Assembly (NCBI GenBank): GCA_029532625.1
Contig: JARFXM010000010.1
Coordinates: 1,550,001-1,614,000 of the forward strand
Length of the DNA: 64,000 bases
DNA from: Lomentospora prolificans
Taxonomy: Eukaryota > Ascomycota > Sordariomycetes > Microascales > Microascaceae
Direction: 5' to 3'
The position numbers and the translations under genes were made by a program. The notes beneath the pieces are model-generated. The model saw nothing but the letters and a program-made list of their open reading frames with translations. It made no database searches and was not told where the DNA came from. Shown one piece after another: positions 23,881 through 36,100 of this stretch. How positions within the stretch are numbered: the first letter of the stretch is position 1; the number at the start of each line of letters is the position of its first letter.

Positions 23881-25411
23881 GCTATTGACAGCAACCTCCC
23901 TGGAGAGAACTCCCGCTATCCAGACCCTTTTTGGGAAGATGATTGTCAACCTTGTCTCGTACGTCTTGTACTAGGCAACCCGGCTCTGCTGTGGCCTCTT
24001 TTTAGATATTAGTTTCTCGTCCGTCGTGAGATATTGTCGATAGCTATAAAGCGAGGAAAGCCATGGTGATATTCAGGAATTATGCTATACCATTGGACGA
24101 CTTGATATGAATCGGCGAGTGCATGGTAGAATAAATGTTCGCTTGCACTTATGAGCTAAGTTAAGGCGCTTACTACCCAATCATACCAGCTGGGTGTACT
24201 GCCAAAATTTCGACTGGTTTCTACCTTGATATCCTTAACTTTGGACCGGGCGCGGAAAGGCACCAGTGTACGACGAAGTGACCGAAGTGAAGGCGTCGAT
24301 TTCTCAATTGCTAGGCACGGCGGGCGTCGGCGCTTCGTGCTGCTAGCGATCCTCAAAGAGCACTATTGATGGCCATAATAGGCGGTTTTTGGTCTCATCT
24401 CTCGAACGGGGGGTCGGGTGATGGATTGGGTCGTCGCTGTTCAAGTGAATCAGACCCGTCCACAGCTAGTGGAAGCGTGCGGCTCTGTCTTATTTAATAA
24501 CTCTTCCTGGCGATCCTATCAAGCTTAATATCGAGCATCTACTCGGGGTGGGCGAATGTCATTAAGCGTGACGCACCAATCACATGCTCCAACCGAGTCT
24601 CCGTCACATCTCGGTGGCTTCGGACAGCGATCCACTCATGACGGCGCTTTCCCCATTCGCCACCACTCAGTCCATGTATTGGTGGGAGCGGTCCAAACCA
24701 AATCCTCCTCAGCTGCTTCAGCGCAGGTGAAAAGGGGGGGAAAGCCCTCCCCAAGACCTTTCGGTCATTTGCTTCGTCCTCTGAATAACAATGAAGAAAC
24801 CTGCGCATTGCGATCCTCAGTAGTCGGCCTTGCCACAAATCCCATGGTCATGAGTCGCTCGGGCTTACTACCGTAGCCAATGTAACCACTACCGGGCGGA
24901 CGTCTGATTAAACGCAGGGGCATAATGATATTAATCTCCCCGAGGAAATGTTCCTGTGGCACCGGCTCTGAGTGAACCACGTGTCAGTTGGAGTGAAGGG
25001 AAACCCTTGACCGCGTAGGGAACGCGGGGAAAGCTGGTTCCCACGTCCATGCGAATCGACACCCTAAAAAGGGAGGTAGTACCCTCTTGGCTTGAGACAG
25101 GTCATGTCGTCGATCCTTGCCGGCGCAAACATTGCGCCGACTTGGACGAGGTCTAAATATTTGTTCAAATAGTCTGAACGTCGCTCGACTCTTTTTATTG
25201 GGTTATCGTGGCCCTGCCCATCGGCTTTCCGGTTCTGAGCTCTGGTGGCGCTCGAAAATCTTTGTATAACTTGATCTACGTCTTCTACCCAAGCATACAA
25301 GAACGTTGCGAACTATTCACCCCCAACATTGAACGGCGGGGTCTACCCCGTGTGCGAAACTCCAACTTACACCCATTTCCGCCCAAGTTCCCGCCCCAGT
25401 CCATCGCAACC
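23881..25411. other. Gene-free interval upstream of the GH5 gene
   Basis: No intact gene is seen. A minus-strand open stretch at 24765-24980 contains a FLGEINIIMPLRL-like segment that faintly resembles another dioxygenase C-terminus, but I could not extend it. The last 200 bases before 25412 should hold the GH5 promoter and leader. Confidence 0.4.
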
Positions 25412-26659
25412 ATGAAGGCTAAAGCCTACCTCGTTTCCCTCGTCACCCTTCTCTCAACCCTAACCTTGGGCCAAAAGCCCAGCACTCCCCTCTCTTCTTC
25501 TAGCCGATGGATCCTCGACGCAAATGGCTCGCGCGTCAAGCTCCGATGCATAAACTGGGCCGGCCACATGGAGGCTAACATCCCTGAGGGCCTCCACAAG
25601 CAGCCCATCACCTACATCGCCGACTGGGTCGCCTCTGCCGGCTTCAACTGCGTGCGCCTCACCTACTCCATCGATATGGCGCTCAACCCGGGCCTTTCCG
25701 TACGCGATTCTTTCCGCGCCGCGGCTGCGGAAACCAGAATTGCCGAAGACGCCATGCTGGGCCTATACGACTCAGCCGTCGCCATGAACCCGTTCCTGGG
25801 CGGCGCGAGCGTCAGCGACGTTTTTGCCAAAGTGATTGACGAGCTCTGGCAGAGAGGCATCATGACCATATTGGACAACCACGTTAGCAAAGCCAGCTGG
25901 TGCTGCAACCTCGACGACGGCAACGGCTGGTGGTCCGACGCGCCCATCTACCTCGCCGCAAACAGCCGCTACTTCGACTCCGCAAAGTGGATGGACGGCC
26001 TGCGAGCCATGGCCCGATGGTCCCAGAACCGCCCGGGCATCGTGGGCATGTCCCTCCGCAACGAGCTTCGCGCCACCTGGACTCAGATCCTCTTTGCCAG
26101 CGGAACCTGGTACACCAAGATGACGGCCGCCGCTCGCGCCGTCCACGAGATCAACCCGGACCTCCTCGTCGTCGTCGGCGGCCTCAACGGCGGCACGGAC
26201 CTCTCACCGCTCCGCACCCGCGACATGGATACCTCCTCCTTCCGGAACAAGCTCGTCTGGGAAACCCACGATTACCCCTTCACCGTCACCACCCCCGAGA
26301 CGGGAAACTGCGACGTCACCAAGGCCAACTACGGGCTCTTCTTCGGCTTCGTCCTCGAGCAGGGAAAGTCGTATACAGGACCCCTCTGGTTGTCCGAGTT
26401 CGGCGTCAATATGCAGGGCGGCCCCAACGCCGGCCTGAGCGACGAGGATTTCACCTACCTGACCTGCCTGGTGAGTTACATGGAGAACAACGATGCGGAC
26501 TGGGCGCTGTGGGCTATACAGGGCTCGTACTATGTGAGGGACGGCGTGCTAGATAATGAGGAGACTTGGGGTGCGCTGGACAGGGATTGGAAGGACTGGA
26601 GGAATAAGGACTTCAAGAGTTTGTTGGGAAACATGTGGACGACGACACAGAGGCCTTAA
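25412..26659 (+). CDS. Secreted glycoside hydrolase family 5 (cellulase-fold) enzyme
   Basis: Intronless, 415 aa. The ATG at 25412 is preceded by CAACC (good fungal context) and starts a hydrophobic signal peptide of about 20 residues (YLVSLVTLLSTLTLG), with cleavage likely before the QKPSTPL stretch. The body fits the GH5 (beta/alpha)8 fold: RCINWAGHMEANIPEGL near the N-terminus, SAGFNCVRLTYS, ILDNHVSKASWCC, the acid/base Glu in RNELR at about residue 218, HDYPF, and the nucleophile Glu in WLSEFG at about residue 329. No cellulose-binding module or linker is seen. GH5 covers endoglucanases, mannanases and other beta-glycanases, and the subfamily and substrate cannot be read from the sequence. 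The upstream open codons from 25208 have no ATG and are ignored. It stands alone between the decayed dioxygenase and Med2. Confidence 0.88.
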   Translation: MKAKAYLVSLVTLLSTLTLGQKPSTPLSSSSRWILDANGSRVKLRCINWAGHMEANIPEGLHKQPITYIADWVASAGFNCVRLTYSIDMALNPGLSVRDSFRAAAAETRIAEDAMLGLYDSAVAMNPFLGGASVSDVFAKVIDELWQRGIMTILDNHVSKASWCCNLDDGNGWWSDAPIYLAANSRYFDSAKWMDGLRAMARWSQNRPGIVGMSLRNELRATWTQILFASGTWYTKMTAAARAVHEINPDLLVVVGGLNGGTDLSPLRTRDMDTSSFRNKLVWETHDYPFTVTTPETGNCDVTKANYGLFFGFVLEQGKSYTGPLWLSEFGVNMQGGPNAGLSDEDFTYLTCLVSYMENNDADWALWAIQGSYYVRDGVLDNEETWGALDRDWKDWRNKDFKSLLGNMWTTTQRP

Positions 26660-27110
26660 CTATTCCGTTTTGTGCATTGTATGGTGGCTGACATGCGAGT
26701 GGACGCGGTTCAATCACGAGTGATGACCTACAACGAGTATATATACCTTTCTCCGTAGATATACATGAATGACTCCAGGCCTCTGGTATATAACATCCAG
26801 AATATGTCTCAAACTCGGCAAGGATCCACCATTATAATCACTAGGTCTGTGAAGAAGTGGTATCATGGTAGATGTAGATGTATAGATGCCAAATAGTATT
26901 CGTGAGGTACCTTCCAAAGGACATAAAACGCCAAGCTTTGTAAATATCCGCAAAGGAAGAGAAACGTGAGCCATCCATTCGACCACCTGATCTAACGAGC
27001 CCCATATGATCCATGACTCCGCTGACAAGTTCGCCTCCCCATCCCCCCATTCCAGACTACTGGTCCGTAATAGATAAAGTTATATGATAAGGGTAAAGAT
27101 AGTTAAAGCA
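26660..27110. other. Convergent 3' gap between the GH5 gene and med2
   Basis: About 450 bases, AT-rich, with several TATATA words. No gene is seen. It should contain the 3' UTRs and polyadenylation signals of both genes. Confidence 0.5.
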
Positions 27111-28389
27111 CTAGTTGAAGTCACCTAGGTCGCCTATGCTTCCATCTCCGGATCCGAAGAAAAGATCATCGATATAGCTGGTGCTCCCTCCTCCCTGGCC
27201 GAGTGCAAAGTCGAGGTCCATAGACTCGGTAGTGGCACTGCCCAGGTCATAGATGTCATCATGACCGAGCGTCGAGGGCTGACTCTTCTGGCTTGAAGCA
27301 AGGGGCGCGCTGTCCACCGCCATCGGGGCAGTTGGGGCGAGACCTGGCTGGTTACCTGTCGGCGGGGGAGGGTCAAAGAAGCTATCCAGGTCGATGTTAT
27401 CTATATTTCCGCCCATATCAAGTGACATGCTCTGGCCTGGTGTCTGGTTCGCGGGGTCGCTACCCTGAGCAACCGTGAACTCCATGTCTGTAAAGTTCGG
27501 TCCGCTTGTCACGTTGGCTGGCAAGCTGAACTGACTGGCGTCCATCACCGGCATAGGGGCTGGCGGGGGCGCAGCAGACATCGGCGCAGTAGGGGCAGGT
27601 GGAAGAGGGGCAGGGGTTGGTGCCGGTGCGGTGGGAATGACCGGGACGGGAATTGGAGTGGAGGATTTAATCGCCGGTGATCGCTTCACTTCGGCTTTGC
27701 CGCCGTTTGGCAGGGCGGATGCCTTTGTCTTGGGCGTCACCGACGACGCCTTGGCTTCCTTCTTAGTGGCGATAGGCGAGGTGACTGACTGGGCCGGGCT
27801 GGGAGCAGAGATGTCCATTCCCATATCAGGGAATGGCGCAACAGGTCGGCTGGCCGCCGAGTTTTGCGCAGCAGCGTTGCGCATCTGTTGTTGCTGGAGC
27901 TGCTTTTGCTGCATCTTGGGTGTCGGTGCTTTCGAGGCCGCCTTAGGAATCGTCGGGATAGGAACTGGCGTTTGGAATACCGGCTTGGGTGTCTCGTTCT
28001 TAACGGCCACCGGAGATGTGGATGAGGCTTTGCTAGCTCGGAGTTTCTCCAAATCTCGGAGCAAGACAGACTTGGCTTGGACCTAAAGACCAGTTAGAAT
28101 GGAAAGGACACTCGCGTCCAATGCAAAAAGCCCTTACTATTTGAACCTCGATCTCATCGAGAGCGTAGTGATAGGATTCCACAGACTCTGTCATCCGGGT
28201 AGACAGAATGCTCCTGACCTGCTCTATGTTGCGCGGCCCCTGGTTCTGGGCAGCCTTGAGCGCCTTACCGGTTTGGATGAGCTAACTCTTGTTAGTTGAT
28301 GCGTATGCCTACGAAAGGCTGATAACACTCACGATGTCATTGATAGTCTGCTGCAGGACATCAAGGGGGTCCGGTTTTGAGTTGTCCAT
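27111..28389 (-). CDS. med2: Mediator complex subunit 2 (fungal Med2)
   Basis: Minus-strand exons 28389-28333, 28281-28138 and 28082-27111 give 390 aa. The N-terminus (MDNSKPDPLDVLQQTINDI, then IQTGKALKAAQNQGPRNIEQ and a TESVESYHYALDEIEVQI helix) carries the conserved fungal Med2 region, which is alpha-helical. The rest is low complexity: Pro/Ala/Thr-rich with a short Gln run, then an acidic Asp/Gly/Ser C-terminus resembling an activation-type disordered tail. Family knowledge: Med2 belongs to the Mediator tail module, which relays activator signals to RNA polymerase II. Introns are 51 and 55 nt with CTAAC-type branch points. The short first exon would be missed by an ATG-to-stop search of the main exon; it is supported by phase and by the conserved N-terminal peptide. 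Confidence 0.85.
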
Positions 28390-31338
28390 AATAGCCAAGT
28401 TTCCAGGCCCAAGGGGCTGTGGTACGGTGGGAGACTTGAACAAGCTAGGAGAGAATAATGCGTTGATTCGGGATTGTCAAAAGTTCCGCGCGAAGGAGGA
28501 AGTAAGGGTGACAGTCAGCCGTGGAGTGTGGGGAGGCAATCCAAATAAGGAGTGGCTGGATCAAATTCACTTGCGGTTGGGTCCAGCGAGATACCATAAA
28601 TGTGACTTGGCGGCGAGTAATGATTTGAGCACTGGTTTAAAACTAAAGTCCTGTGGTGGGAATTGACCTGCTACAAGTAGAATGAAATGAATGAAAGAGG
28701 GATGTTTGAATGGTTTCAATCGGGCTCTCTGGTCGGAGGCGCAAGCTGAGATGGATCGCGGGCGGAAAGGCAGTCATACCAGGCACAGACCACTCTGTGC
28801 GACTTTCTCCAGGCGATGAATGGGACTGCGTTTAATAGACGTACCCCCTGGTGCGGAGACACAATTCTCGACTGCAGGCCATATCAAACGAACTCCATTA
28901 TCTAATTACATAATCCAGAACCCTTCATGTGCTCCTTCCACTTCAATCAGAACCCTTGGTTTGCACAAAGCATTCTTTTGAGCGAGATACTGGCGACAGG
29001 TATTCTAAAGCCGTTCCAACGCACATGGGCCTTATAGAGCTTTTCAGGGACTCGTATGTATATTCTTGTTATGAGTACAAGGCTCTAGATCATGAACTGA
29101 TGGACTGGAAGCTTGCAAAGTGTCAGGGAGCATGTGATGCCCTACAGTTTAGGGATTGGAAAATCCCATTGATGAGCGGGGACGGGGCCGAGTTAGGAGA
29201 AAATTCGCCCGTGCTAGGAGATATCTTCAAGTCTTGGCACACCATCTACATAAATCCGACGTCTAAGCCACGATCTCGAGCAGGAGCTAACTGATGTGTG
29301 TGATATCTCCACCAGCGCAGCGCTGCCACTCTCCTCTCCGCCTCCTCATTAGCATTCTGTTTCAACACATGGAGTTTCGACGGTGATCCAGCATTGAAGA
29401 CACATGAGCCGAGAAGTGTAATCTATTTAAGCTCGTGAAACTGGCGAAGTTCCATTCTTCTAGGTTATTATTGTATGCAGCGTGGGAGCTGATTTCTTCA
29501 CGTGATCTACATGCCCCACATTCGCTCAATTGCTGAGTCAGCTTTCTTCATCTCCGTGAACGGTGCAGTGACTTCAAGCCCCAGGCGCGCAATACAGTGC
29601 GAGATAGCCTGCAAACATCCCAGCAAGGCGCCCCGGTCCTCTGGGCGCGAGAATTGTTATTATCACCCCAACATTATTGTCCCACCCAACCTAGGTGGCA
29701 ATGATTGGCCTGATGGGCAGACTTTCCAGTAAATGGGCACATCAGCCCCCCACAACCTGGACATTTTTGGCCGGCCCGACAGGGGGAGGAAACCCCAAAA
29801 GGGAAGAGAACAGGCCGCTGAAGTCGAGAGGAAAGAGCACTTGAAGGAGGGAGGATCAAATGGTGGAAGAGGAAGGCGAGCCCACGAGCAGCGACCGAGA
29901 ACATCAATGATATGAGCAGTATGAACTGGGCCACACGGTGCTACCGACGGTTGACCGCACTCGGTCAGGCTAGCACGCCAGGGGAGTGGTTCTCAGGGAC
30001 CGGAACTAGAACCAGAGAACGTGAGGTGGGAGCGAGGAACATTGAACATTGATTGAACCCAGCACCCAGCCCACCCTCCACCAACTGCACTGACTGGCAA
30101 CTTTTGAAGCACAGGCCAGACAGTTTCCGCCCAAGCCCAAAGCCGCCTAGGCCACACCGGAAGAGGCCAGACCAGTCCGTTGACGGACAACATTGGCCAG
30201 GCCCGCCACACTGTATTTGGAACCTCCCGAGGGGAGGGATTGGAAGCGAGAAAAAAAAAGCGAAAGCAGAGATCCTAGAAACACTGTAATAGGAACAGAG
30301 CCAGAGGCAGCAAGACTCGTCGACATCTCCCCACCATATCACAGAACCACCTTCTCCCCCAATTCTTCCCTCCTTCTCTCTCCTCCTCTCTCCCATCTCC
30401 TTGAATGACGTCGAGAGTCAATATTTCTGTCAGACTGGCTGTTGCGATCTAGGGGGCGACTCCTCTTTCTTTTCAGTCTGTTTCCTTCTTTTCCTCTTGG
30501 CTGTCGTATATTTCCTCTTTGCTGCGTTGAACACTTGTGCTTTCCAAGCTTAAACCCTTTTGACGTCTCCTCTGGCTCTTGCATCTTTTTGCTCCCGTCA
30601 CTGTTCCAATCGGTCTCCCCGCACCCGCACTCGCGTCTCTTCGCCATCATCTCAATTTTCTCTCCCTCACAAGACACCCCTACCTTCGACCCACCCTTTA
30701 TCTCCCCAGTCCCTAGACGTGTCGAATTGTCGGCTCCGGTTCCCTTTGCTGCCCCAGCTCAATTTCTAGCGCCAGCAGATAATCCGCAAGAAGCACCTGA
30801 GCTTCAACTTCGACCACCACGATTCAAAAAAAAAAAAAACTTACTCCTTCCCCAATCCACACACCTCGTCTGTGAATCTCCAGCTCTCCGCCCTCACCTT
30901 TCTTTTCCTCTCCCAAAGCTGTCGACAACTCGTGTTTTCGCAAGAAGCGTCAAGTATATCCCTTTTCGTCACCCCTGATAATTGTTGATGTAACGACTTT
31001 ACGGCCCCTCGACTTTTGTTTGTTGAAGCGTCTGCCAGTTTGCCACCTTTGTCGACGACCAAACTTGTCCTCGAGCTCAACTCCCGTATTAATATTTCAA
31101 CCTGTCCATTTTCCCCCCTCCCGTGGTGCATGGCAGAATTTTGCTTTGCTCTACTGTCAGCTATCCGAAGAAAAAAGCTGTATATTTGACTGGTCCTTAC
31201 TGGTCTTCGAACCTCGAGTCGTTACTTTGAGCCTCAACTGTCAATACGGCCATCTGCTTCGAGTCCCGACCCACGAACTTCGAGCACGTCTCCTTCCTTC
31301 TCGCTTCTCGACGACCCGAAGTCACGTATACATTTACC
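28390..31338. other. Divergent intergenic region between med2 and the Pub1-like gene
   Basis: Almost 3 kb without a recognisable gene. The left end should hold the med2 promoter and the right end the Pub1-like promoter and leader. From about 30340 the plus strand is strongly CT-rich, with an A13 run near 30827-30839. An open stretch of 121 codons at 28929-29294 matches nothing I know and lacks coding bias. Upstream ATGs near the right end are listed separately. Confidence 0.5.
30988..31189 (+). promoter_or_regulatory. Upstream ATGs in the Pub1-like leader, including a start-stop element
   Basis: At 30988-30993 ATG is followed immediately by TAA, a minimal start-stop uORF. At 31130-31189 there is a second uORF of 19 codons ending in TGA. 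The main ATG is at 31339. Between 31133 and 31338 no other ATG occurs. Whether these lie in the mature mRNA depends on the unknown transcription start and any leader intron. Confidence 0.45.
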
Positions 31339-33174
31339 ATGGCTGATTCCGGTCCCAACCCCGAAGCTTCTCAGCTTCCTCCCCAACCCCCCGCTGGTGC
31401 TCCTGGCTACGAGAACGGGCAAGGCAACCAGGCGAACCCTTCGCACATGCCCCCTCCTCCGCTCCATATCCCCCAGAACACGAACCCCATCCCGACTGCT
31501 ATAACCTCGCCCATGTCTGGTCCCGGAAAGCCTATGTCTCCAGGTGGTTCTGGTTTTGGACGCCGTGCAGCTCCCGAGCCTAATAAGCGAGCTCTCTACG
31601 TCGGAGGCCTGGACCAGAGGGTCACGGAGGAGGTTTTGCGCCAAATCTTCGAAACCACTGGTCATGTTCAGAGCGTGAAGATTATCCCTGACAAGAATGT
31701 TCGTAACAATCCTCTATCCCGTCTTTGTTGATGCTTCTTTACGGCTTGCCCTCTATCTGGAACATACCCTTTCAAGGCTCTGTTTTCATTCGTATCAACG
31801 GACCGATCTCAGTGTTAGCCTGACTTGTACGGGCGGATGGATCCTGGAACACGTGCTAACTATGCTTCTTCATTTATAGGCTAAGGGCTACAACTATGGT
31901 TTCGTCGAGTACGATGACCCTGGCGCGGCCGAGCGTGCCATGCAGACTCTGAATGGACGAAGGGTACACCAGTCGGTACGATACCCCCTTCCTGCAACAC
32001 TTGGTTGTCTTTTCTGGTGGGGAAGGTTTTGTGACTAATGCAGACTGCTTCAGGAAATTCGAGTCAACTGGGCCTACCAGTCGAACACCACCAGCAAGGA
32101 AGATACCTCGGGTCATTTCCACATATTCGTTGGTGACTTGTCGAATGAGGTTAATGATGAGATTCTTACCCAGGCCTTCTCTGCGTTTGGCTCCGTCTCG
32201 GAAGCCAGAGTTATGTGGGACATGAAAACGGGCCGATCACGTGGCTATGGTTTCGTCGCATTCCGCGACCGCGCTGATGCCGAGAAGGCCCTCAGCTCCA
32301 TGGACGGAGAGTGGCTTGGTTCTCGCGCCATCCGGTGCAACTGGGCTAACCAGAAGGGCCAACCCTCGATCGCTCAGCAGCAGGCCATGCAGGCCATGGG
32401 CATGACCCCCACTACGCCCTTTGGTCACCACCAGTTCCCCGCCAACGGAATGGCCAGCTACGACATGGTTCTCGCCCAGACCCCTTCGTGGCAGACGACC
32501 TGCTACGTCGGTAACCTCACGCCTTACACGACCCCTAACGATGTAGTGCCTCTGTTCCAAAACTTTGGCTACGTTGTCGAAAGCCGGTTCCAGGCCGACC
32601 GAGGCTTTGCTTTCATCAAGATGGAGAACCACGAGGCCGCAGCCATGGCTATCTGCCAGATGAACGGTTATCTCGTGCACGGTCGTCCTCTGAAGTGCAG
32701 CGTATGTGATCCCTTCCGCGAGGCGGTGCGTAAACATCCACATTTGGCGTACGCTAACATTTCGAGTAGTGGGGCAAGGATAAGACTCCCAGCCAGGGTG
32801 GCTTTGATCCTGCCCAGCAGGGTTTCAGCCCTCAAAGCGCCCAGGGTCCGGGCTTTCCCCAGACCCCGACTGGGTACTTCCCTCAGTACGGCGGTAAGTT
32901 TGCGGAGCCGTTCTGGTTTCTCGTGCACCCGGCCGTTGGACACTCAACTAACGATCATTGTGCTTTAGCGGGACAATATGGTGGTCAACCCGGTAACTTC
33001 GCTGGTCCCGGTGGACAGTCGCCGGCCGGATACGGAGGTCAGAACATGGGCTACGGTGGCCCCCAGAGCGCTGGCGGCTACGGCCGCGGAGGACAACCTC
33101 CCAACGCGCAGTGGTCCCAAGGCCCTAATCCCGGCCAGAACTACAACAACGGTTTCAGCGGTTATCAGGGTTAG
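31339..33174 (+). CDS. pub1: Pub1/TIA-1 family RNA-binding protein, three RRMs
   Basis: Exons 31339-31698, 31880-31975, 32054-32701, 32770-32893 and 32969-33174 give 477 aa. A Pro/Gly-rich N-terminus is followed by RRM1 (RNP2 LYVGGL at about 86-91, RNP1-type YNYGFVEY at about 124-131), RRM2 (HIFVGDLS at about 175, RNP1 RGYGFVAF) and RRM3 (CYVGNLTPYT from about 302, RNP1 RGFAFIKM), then WGKD and a Gly/Gln/Tyr-rich prion-like tail. The three-RRM arrangement and WGKD motif are those of Pub1/TIA-1. Known roles in the family: binding U-rich and AU-rich RNA, mRNA stability, stress-granule formation, and U-rich-dependent 5' splice-site choice in animals. The first intron (181 nt) uses a non-standard GTTCGT donor, forced by reading frame and the conserved DKN-AKGYNYG junction. 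All three RRMs and the tail are intact. Confidence 0.92.
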
Positions 33175-36100
33175 TCGGCCCATCCGGTGAGCGTAGCTGC
33201 GAGCTCTGCGCTGGTATAGGGGCTTTCCTGTCCCGGCTGCCATTGTTTCTCCCTTTGTGCTGTCCCCTCTCTTCTTTTTTTCGCCGCTTGGCGATCCATG
33301 ACTATTGGTATAAGCCTCGATATGATTTTGTTAGGGATTTCCTTGGGCATGTGGGGAAAAGCGGTTCAGTTTTGTTTCCTCTACCCTAGTCTCGTCTTTC
33401 TCACTGTCCTAGCCTTTCCATTTCTATTCCACTGCTCTCTTCTGTCGGCATACCCACGAGACTTGTCCACGATGTCAAAATGTTTAGTTTTTCTCTTTCA
33501 ACTATCAGGTTTGAGGAATATGTCCGTAAGCAGGCGAACACGGTATCAAATGCCTGGATTCTCGTTTCTCTCTGTCACTCTTGTCTAGTTTACACGACTG
33601 TTTTCTCTCGGCCTCCCTCTCTGTTTCGGTTTAGAAACCCAACTCCCTTCTGGCACTCTTTTGATTTCTTCATCAAGTTGCCGATGTTTCTCAGTGTGCC
33701 TACTCGATACCATCGTCCATGATACCATTGATGACATTCGGTCCTTGTTTTTCTTCTATCTTCACTTTCCTGAATCGAAACTCGGTTGGTTCATATTCAA
33801 AATGGGAAAAAATGGTCTTCCTTGATTGTCAAAACCCCTTTCCCCCTCGTTAGGCGTGTCTATTTCCAAGCATTGTCCGACAGTTTTCAGTTGGATCCCA
33901 ATTCACGAATTATGATGGATCGTTCAAACGGCGAAGCTTTTCTTCTCATTGGATCTGCCCTGGAGCGGATCTCTGATCGAGCTTGGCCATTCCCTTGCTT
34001 GCCCTTGCTTGACAGTATATGTAATTCTCTAAGCGGCCTCGGGAGCCCTGTGAAGTATCGGGAGAGAACGATTATCTTCTACGCTTCTGGACTAAGAGGG
34101 GTGTGTGGCTTGGGGAAGACCCACGCCCTTTCTCCCCAGTCTCAAAAAGTTGGGTGATGGCGGTTGGCCCTGGAAGGATTGGTCCGCCAGGAGTCATTGT
34201 ATATCTGAAGGAATGGGACTCCTGGAAGGAGGATGTATTTATGGGAATGTCTCTAGGCGCTTGCTTTCTGGGCAACACTTTCTTGTCTGGCTTCCCCCGT
34301 CTTTTGGTGTTTTATGAACATGGGCTGTATCACCATCCATGGAATGTTTAGTGTAGTATGCCGGAATACGGTTGCCTAGGGCTATGTCACGACGGTATCA
34401 ATGATGATATTACAAAGCTAGTTCTCGAGGTTAGATTGTGCAGGATTGGATTGATAAGTCTGACCAAGCTGTAGCCTCAGTAGAGAGGTTCCCATCGTGC
34501 TATGCCAGTCTAGGGAGCTTGGGCGTCAGCCAAGTGCCCATTGACTCAGAGGTGACGAGCTCAACAAGGCAATTGGTACGGGAGCGCTATTCGACTTGCC
34601 GACTGGCACGCGATCTCGGCCTCATTAACGTTGGTTGGACTGCTCTCCTTCAACTCTCCGCCTGTGAGGGGTCAGAAAGAGGTAGGGCCTGAGGCTATGG
34701 TAGATGGAAAGCGTGCAAACTTTTTTCTTTCTTTACTCATCCGCGGCAGGCAAGAGAGGGGTGAGCAAAGAGGGCGTCTGACGCGCAACCCTGACAGCCC
34801 AATGACGAGCTCTTCCCCTCCAACATCTAGTCCGTGGCTTCTAGGCTCGCAGGATGCAAGACGGGGAGGGGGAGACAAAAAAATAAAATTAGGTGATTGT
34901 TTAAGTCAGTATCCTGTTCCCCGAACCTCGACAACCCCGCTGTGATTGCCCTTCGGCAGACCTGCAGGACATCCAATGTATTGATGTCTCCCCTTTGCTT
35001 ACATGTACGATAAGAGGAGCCGGTTATAGAGAAGAGCAAAGAAAACCCATGCTCGGCCCGCCTCTCACGTTAAGCGACGCAATGCGAGACGAGGGGGATG
35101 GGGGAGGATGGGGGAGAGGAGAAGGAGGGCGATCGCAAAAGAATCATAAAAAAAAAAAATGAAAACTAAAAAAAAAGCGGATTGGGTATCAGCGGCTCAG
35201 GAACCTTGTTCTGGAATTTTTTTTTCCCGTTCTCGCTTTTGTTCCCTTGCTGCGTTGTTCCCCCTCCCTTTTTAAACAGGAGGGGAAAAGGAGGAGAGGG
35301 GGCTAATGCAGTGTGAAAAGGGCGGATGGCGATGTAGATTCTGGTGGGGGTAGAGCTGGCGAGATGCCAGCTTGTCGAGCTTGACGCGGTGTTCCATATG
35401 GCCTCGAGAGTCATTTTTTCCGACTTTTTTCTTTTGGCATCGAGTCAGAAAAGGAGGAGAGGTTGGTTTCTTTCAATGCCACGGATATGGAGCTGGGAAA
35501 GCGGTACCGCGTCACAAAATGCTCTCTCTTTACACCTGAGTCGGTTTTTTTTTTGGTATTACCATTCCATGCTGCCAACCCGTACCTACCTACATGCAAC
35601 AAGAAAGAGACGCTGAAAAAGAAACGTCCGGCTGGGATGTTGATCCAGAGTGTGTCAGTGCTCCCTCGCATCTTGCAGATGGGCGCTCCTGTAAGTTGGA
35701 TGTGTGGTACCTGTGTAGCCAGCTATGTGCTGTTGCTTTCTATGCTGTCTCGGACAGAGAGATATTAGGGGTCCCCCCCATGTTTTGGGCGACTAGGAAA
35801 TTATGATATTGGTATGATTTATTTATGGGAGAGAAGATGCCGCCTTCATCGTCACTCGCCTCGGTTTCTTTCCTTGGCATAGGTTGGATTCTGGTTGCAG
35901 TGCTAGTGGTGTCTTCGAAGCGAGCTAGATGAAGCATCTGCGGCGAGCTTCGTTAGTGCAAGGTACAAGCTTACCAGATGTTGAGCCAGCTGGCAGGAGC
36001 CGAGAGAATGAAGCTCGTGTGTGCCTGTTACGCGGGATGGATGGGGAAAAAAATAGTGCCCTTGTAGCGCCTGCGGGTTGAAGCTGGCTGGCAAGCCAAT

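Noticed and set aside
24765..24980. FLGEINIIMPLRL-like segment on the minus strand resembling a dioxygenase C-terminus
   Set aside because: Too short and could not be extended in either direction; similarity may be chance.
25208..25411. N-terminal extension of the GH5 gene from 25208
   Set aside because: Begins at a GTG, not an ATG, and would bury the signal peptide that starts at 25412.
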